Positions 13,029 through 16,021 of a stretch of 16,021 nt of DNA are shown in pieces. The stretch's first letter is position 1. Every line of letters begins with the position of its first letter. The notes beneath the pieces were generated by a model. The model was not told the DNA's origin. It made no database searches and saw nothing but the letters and a program-made list of their open reading frames with translations. A program made the translations under genes and the position numbers. Source of the DNA: CAZJBH01 sp964544485 (GTDB lineage Bacteria > Patescibacteriota > Minisyncoccia > Portnoybacterales > UBA2143); contig CAZJBH010000012.1 of assembly GCA_964544485.1 (NCBI GenBank), positions 1 through 16,021 on the forward strand, read 5' to 3'.

Positions 13029-14349
13029 ATTAGAAAAAAGCTTTTTCTATCTTTTAATTTTCTGTTTACCTTTCCAAACTCGTAAAATTCTTTATCTTTT
13101 TACTTGGGATTTTAATGAATGGTCAGCCATCTATCTTTATTTAACTGATTTATTAATTTTGTCTTTATTTGGCTGTTGGATTTGGCGTAAAAGAAAAGAT
13201 AGATTTTTAAAAGAAAAAACTGAATTAAGTCAAAAAATTAAAACTCCTGGTTTTTGGTTGGGAGTTTTTTTGCTGGTTACTTTATTTTCTTTAATTAACG
13301 CGCCTAATTTAAGTTTAGGATTTTATGTTTGGTTAAAATTAGCTGAAATGATTTTCTTGTTTTTCTATTTAAAAAACAATTTAAAGTTATTTAAATTAAA
13401 AAAAATAGCTGGGATTTTTATTCTTAGCGGAATTTTTCAAACTTTGATTGCTTGGCTTCAATTTATTAATCAAAAAAGTCTCGGACTTTGGTTTTTCAGA
13501 GAAAGCCCTTTGGATTTGAATTTAGCTGGAGTCGCTAAAATATCTGTTCAGGGGTTGGAAATGATTAGGGGATATGGAGCTTTTCCTCATCCAAATCTAT
13601 TAGCTGTTTTTTTACTGGTTGCTTTGTTTTTTGTTATTTGGCTTTGGAAGAATATAGAATTAACTAAATTCAAGCGCTGTTTATTAATAATTAGTTATTT
13701 TATTTTATCTTTTGGATTATTGATTTCTTTTTCTCGCTCAGTTATTTTAATTTATCTTATTTTAAGTTTAATTTATTTTTTAATTTTTTTAAGAAAATCG
13801 CAAAAGCAGAAAAATAAAGCTCTAATTAAAAAGGTTTTGGAATTAATTTTTTTATTTATAATTGTAGTTGCTATTTTAGCCTATTCAGCTTGGCCTGAAT
13901 TAATTTCTCGATTTAATCTATCCGCGCAAGAACAAGCTATTTCATTGCGTCTATTTTATACGCAATTTTCTTGGGATTCAATTAGCCAATTTCCTTTATT
14001 AGGGATTGGTTGGGGAAATTTTGTTTGGCAAATGCAAAGCATTTTAACTTTATTTCAAGCCTGGGTTTTTCAGCCAGTTCATAATATTTATTTATTGATT
14101 GCGGTTGAATCAGGGTTATTAGGGTTAGTCTGTTTTCTTTTGTTTCTTTTCTATTTATTCAGAAAAATATTCAAAAATTATTTTTGGTTAATTTTAGTGA
14201 TTGCTTTTTTGATGCTTGGTTTTGCTGACCATTATTTTTTCACTTTGCAGCAGGGGCAGCTTCTTTTTTGGCTGATTCTGGGGATTAGTCTGGGTTTGGA
14301 AAATAAAAAGACCCCCTTGGCCAAGTTTAACAAAAGCCAAGGGGGCTAG
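13018..14349 (+). CDS. O-antigen ligase/polymerase-like membrane protein (Wzy/WaaL fold)
   Basis: 443 residues with about ten to eleven predicted membrane helices. The signature of the family is the large loop between late helices, ending in QPVHNIYLLIAVESGLLGL with the conserved His, preceded by PLLGIGWGNFVWQMQ; the FPHPNLLA and SFSRSVILIYL segments are also typical. Family members join lipid-linked glycans to an acceptor or polymerise repeat units at the outer face of the membrane. It overlaps the Mur ligase gene by 11 nt, so translation is coupled. An AGGAGG at 12994-12999 is 18 nt from the ATG, too far to be a standard SD. Its last codons contain the minus-strand terminator at 14298-14345. 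Confidence 0.88.
   Translation: MLNKLEKSFFYLLIFCLPFQTRKILYLFTWDFNEWSAIYLYLTDLLILSLFGCWIWRKRKDRFLKEKTELSQKIKTPGFWLGVFLLVTLFSLINAPNLSLGFYVWLKLAEMIFLFFYLKNNLKLFKLKKIAGIFILSGIFQTLIAWLQFINQKSLGLWFFRESPLDLNLAGVAKISVQGLEMIRGYGAFPHPNLLAVFLLVALFFVIWLWKNIELTKFKRCLLIISYFILSFGLLISFSRSVILIYLILSLIYFLIFLRKSQKQKNKALIKKVLELIFLFIIVVAILAYSAWPELISRFNLSAQEQAISLRLFYTQFSWDSISQFPLLGIGWGNFVWQMQSILTLFQAWVFQPVHNIYLLIAVESGLLGLVCFLLFLFYLFRKIFKNYFWLILVIAFLMLGFADHYFFTLQQGQLLFWLILGISLGLENKKTPLAKFNKSQGG
14298..14345 (-). terminator. Rho-independent terminator of the 16-residue peptide gene
   Basis: CCCCCTTGGC and GCCAAGGGGG (plus-strand positions 14312-14321 and 14336-14345) form a perfect 10-bp stem with a 14-nt loop. On the minus strand it is followed by TCTTTTTATTTT (14311-14300). 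On the plus strand no T run follows. It lies within the ligase reading frame. Confidence 0.85.
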
Positions 14350-14350
14350 T

Positions 14351-14401
14351 TCAGTCGCCTCCGCAACAATGGGCAACGCGGGGGATCATAAAGCGTTTCA
14401 T
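14351..14401 (-). CDS. 16-residue peptide MKRFMIPRVAHCCGGD, own transcription unit
   Basis: ATG 14401 to TGA 14351-14353 encodes MKRFMIPRVAHCCGGD. Every expression signal is close to ideal: promoter TTGACT, 16 nt, TATAAT; SD AGGAGG (14414-14409) seven bases before ATG; stop; 10-bp terminator with a T tract. The peptide is basic at the start, with an HCCGGD end suited to metal binding, thiol chemistry or post-translational modification. It is not hydrophobic, so a membrane toxin is unlikely. It may also be an attenuator-like leader or a small regulatory RNA that happens to be translated. I know no family. It is tail-to-tail with the O-antigen ligase gene, 1 nt apart. Confidence 0.7.
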   Translation of the reverse strand: MKRFMIPRVAHCCGGD

Positions 14402-14434
14402 ATTTTCTCCTCCTTTCCAAAGAACTTTAAATTT

Positions 14435-14462
14435 ATTATATCAGAAAATTTTTTTTAGTCAA
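14435..14462 (-). promoter_or_regulatory. Strong extended -10 promoter for the peptide gene
   Basis: Minus strand: TTGACT (14462-14457), 16 nt, TATAAT (14440-14435) with TGA before it. The -10 is perfect and an A-tract fills much of the spacer. Predicted start near 14428, leader about 27 nt carrying the SD. Confidence 0.78.
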
Positions 14463-14471
14463 ATTCTGCCA

Positions 14472-14519
14472 GAAAAGGACTGTACTTGCCCAACAAAGAT
14501 AAAAAGAACAGTCTCTTTC
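14472..14519. other. Imperfect hairpin in the 14463-14588 gap
   Basis: GACTGT (14478-14483) pairs with ACAGTC (14508-14513), extended outwards by a G-T pair, one mismatch and four more pairs to 14472/14519; the loop is 24 nt. A second weak pair, CCTCT (14519-14523) with AGAGG (14544-14548), follows. No T tract on either strand, so not a clear terminator. No gene is visible here. Confidence 0.4.
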
Positions 14520-14588
14520 CTCTAAATAGTCTAATCTATAAAAAGAGGCTAAAAATGAAGTAAATTAGCGGAAAAAGGTATTTGATGT

Positions 14589-14635
14589 TTTAGTGTAAAT
14601 TGCACTTGACACTGAATATATGTTTAGTGTATACT
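14589..14635 (+). promoter_or_regulatory. Promoter with operator half-sites for the AAA_14 ATPase
   Basis: TTGACA (14606-14611), 18 nt, TATACT (14630-14635); predicted start near 14642 and a leader of about 20 nt. TTTAGTGT occurs at 14589-14596 and 14623-14630, and ACACTGAA at 14609-14616 is its inverted copy with one mismatch. The last two form an inverted repeat with a 6-nt gap filling the space between -35 and -10; the first is an upstream half-site. A bound regulator would block polymerase. Confidence 0.68.
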
Positions 14636-14661
14636 GGGATTGACGCAAATATAAGTATAAA

Positions 14662-16021
14662 ATGACTAAAAATAACGCTAAAATTAAAGAATATATCAAT
14701 GATCAGATAGCTCAAGCTGATTTTAGAGCTCGAGCTTATGTTTTTGATACTCAAAATAATAAACGGCCAAACCGAAATATATTTATAAGGATTCAATCAC
14801 ATCTTGATCGATTTCTAGCCGGAAATAGATCATATCGTTGGATTACTTTAACCGGTTTGCGCGGAGCTGGAAAAACAACTGTAATGTATCAGCTTTATCA
14901 TGCTAATAAAAATATCGATGGTTATTTTTTGATTCTTTCAGCGGATGAAATAACTCAAACATTAGGCAGCAACATTAGCGAAGTAATTAGTTCTTTTGAA
15001 GAAACTATCGGTCGATCAATAACAAATTTGGATAAACCTCTCTTTTTGTTTTTAGATGAAGTTCAATATGATGAAAAGTGGGGCGCGGCTCTTAAATCTG
15101 TTTATGATCGATCTCAGAATGTTTTTATATTCTCTACCGGTTCAGCAGCCGCTCTTATAAATAGTAATTCTGATATCGCGCGTCGCGCAATATATGAAAA
15201 AATTTATCCATTGTCATTTACAGAATTCGTAAAAATTAAAAATAATAAATATGAAATAAAAGGATTGTCTTCAGAATTGCGAGAATCAATATTTTTCAGT
15301 AAAAATGCTGAGGAAACATATAATAGATTGGTGGTTTTAAAAAATAAGATTAATAATTATTTTTCAGGTATCAGTCATTTAGATTTTGAAAATTATCTGC
15401 ATTATGGATCATTGCCTTTTATGATAGCTTTAGATAATGAGGCCTTGGTTTACGATCAGATTAGCAAGTCTTTGGATCGGGTAATAAACAGAGATATTCC
15501 GCAAATGCGATCTCTAACATCGGAAATCACTAATAAAATTCCAGCGATTCTTTACGCGGTGGCTGATATGAATACATTAAATTTTACTACTTTGGCTGAA
15601 AAATTTGGAATATCAAGACCTAAGATAGCGGAAATTTTTTCTGTTTTAGAACAGACTGAAATTTTGCATCGAATTTATCCGCAAGGTTCTCATTTTAAAC
15701 AAGTAACTCAAAAACCGTCCAAATATCTTTTTGCTTCGCCTGCTTTTAGGGCGATGTATTATAAAACAATTGGTAATACCATTTCTGAGCAAAATACTCG
15801 AGGAATATTATTAGAAGATTTAGTCGGTATGTATTTATATCGTTTATGTGATAAAAAGATTCTTTATTCTTTGACTTATGATAGCGCTAAAGGTGGAGCG
15901 GATTTTATTTTTACAGCTGGAGAAAATAGAGTGGTTATTGAGGTTGGGGTAAATAAAAAAGAATATCGACAAGTAGTACAAACTATGGCCAAAGCGAAAG
16001 CAAATTATGGTATTATTATTT
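14662..16021 (+). CDS. AAA_14-type ATPase with DUF4143-like C-terminus, cut by right edge
   Basis: 453 codons are visible with no stop. Walker A is GLRGAGKTT (65-73); Walker B is LFLFLDEVQ (127-135, D132/E133) followed by W140; FSTGSAAAL (157-165) and YPLSFTEF (182-189) are the sensor and linker signatures of AAA_14 proteins. The middle (300-330) has a winged-helix look (FTTLAEKFGISRPKIAEIF). The end resembles a PD-(D/E)xK fold: GGADFIF (D414) and VVIEVGVNKK (E427), but Gly stands where the catalytic Lys of ExK is expected. Function of such ATPases is mostly unknown; mobile or defence links have been proposed. CGA and ATA codons are more frequent than in the other genes here, hinting at acquisition. 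Controlled by the operator-rich promoter upstream. Confidence 0.87.
   Translation, partial: MTKNNAKIKEYINDQIAQADFRARAYVFDTQNNKRPNRNIFIRIQSHLDRFLAGNRSYRWITLTGLRGAGKTTVMYQLYHANKNIDGYFLILSADEITQTLGSNISEVISSFEETIGRSITNLDKPLFLFLDEVQYDEKWGAALKSVYDRSQNVFIFSTGSAAALINSNSDIARRAIYEKIYPLSFTEFVKIKNNKYEIKGLSSELRESIFFSKNAEETYNRLVVLKNKINNYFSGISHLDFENYLHYGSLPFMIALDNEALVYDQISKSLDRVINRDIPQMRSLTSEITNKIPAILYAVADMNTLNFTTLAEKFGISRPKIAEIFSVLEQTEILHRIYPQGSHFKQVTQKPSKYLFASPAFRAMYYKTIGNTISEQNTRGILLEDLVGMYLYRLCDKKILYSLTYDSAKGGADFIFTAGENRVVIEVGVNKKEYRQVVQTMAKAKANYGIII

Noticed and set aside
14590..14796. 68-codon minus-strand ORF over the ATPase promoter and start
   Set aside because: Antisense to the promoter and 5' end of a clear ATPase gene, with no SD or promoter of its own.
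1..16021. CRISPR array, insertion sequence or transposase
   Set aside because: No regularly spaced repeats, no transposase-like protein and no terminal inverted repeats were seen.

Overview
The window looks like chromosome of an AT-rich, small-genome bacterium of the Candidate Phyla Radiation (Patescibacteria, Parcubacteria-like). This is inferred from the compact gene set and these features: a Mur ligase lacking a recognisable MurE N-terminal domain, a FemAB-type transferase, short secreted proteins with the 'C..NQC....G.G..C.SD.DC' style of Cys motif, and housekeeping genes that almost never carry a Shine-Dalgarno (SD) sequence. The code appears standard: stops are mostly TAA, with TGA ending the HAD gene.

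Layout. 1-1272 (-): CCA-adding enzyme running off the left edge. 1342-1800 (+): small Cys-rich anchored protein, then tRNA-Arg(TCG), tRNA-Lys(CTT) and a terminator; neither tRNA encodes its CCA end. 1784-6813 (+): an RNA-metabolism run of rpsO, a NYN-family nuclease and pnp, followed by two single-pass membrane proteins and a strong terminator. A twin-hairpin leader lies just before pnp, and a perfect SD with a five-codon mini-ORF lies before the first membrane protein. 6854-7250 (+): a near-consensus promoter drives a highly structured non-coding RNA I cannot assign to a known class. 7263-7705 (+): DksA/TraR-like zinc-finger protein from a promoter that predicts a leaderless mRNA. 7726-9129 (-): LysM-LysM-CHAP cell-wall hydrolase and rpsT. 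9168-9218: divergent promoters for rpsT and ruvA sharing one -35 element. 9228-10735 (+): ruvA and a FemAB-like transferase. 10770-11057 (+): orphan 95-residue protein with its own SD and terminator. 11158-14349 (+): HAD phosphatase, Mur ligase and O-antigen-ligase-like polymerase as an overlapping envelope operon. 14298-14462 (-): a complete miniature transcription unit for a 16-residue peptide. 14589-16021 (+): an operator-rich promoter and an AAA_14/DUF4143-type ATPase running off the right edge.

Two themes connect the genes. The first is RNA processing and translation (CCA enzyme, tRNAs, S15, S20, NYN nuclease, PNPase, DksA-like protein, structured RNA). The second is the cell envelope (LysM/CHAP hydrolase, FemAB, Mur ligase, O-antigen ligase, anchored Cys-rich proteins). 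The most unusual items are the unassigned RNA at 6888-7204, the 16-residue peptide gene at 14351-14401, the pnp leader, and the mini-ORF with a slippery heptamer at 4967. Strong SDs are confined to the mini-ORF, the 95-residue orphan and the peptide gene; the structured RNA shows two more SD-like motifs in predicted loops with no start codon after them.
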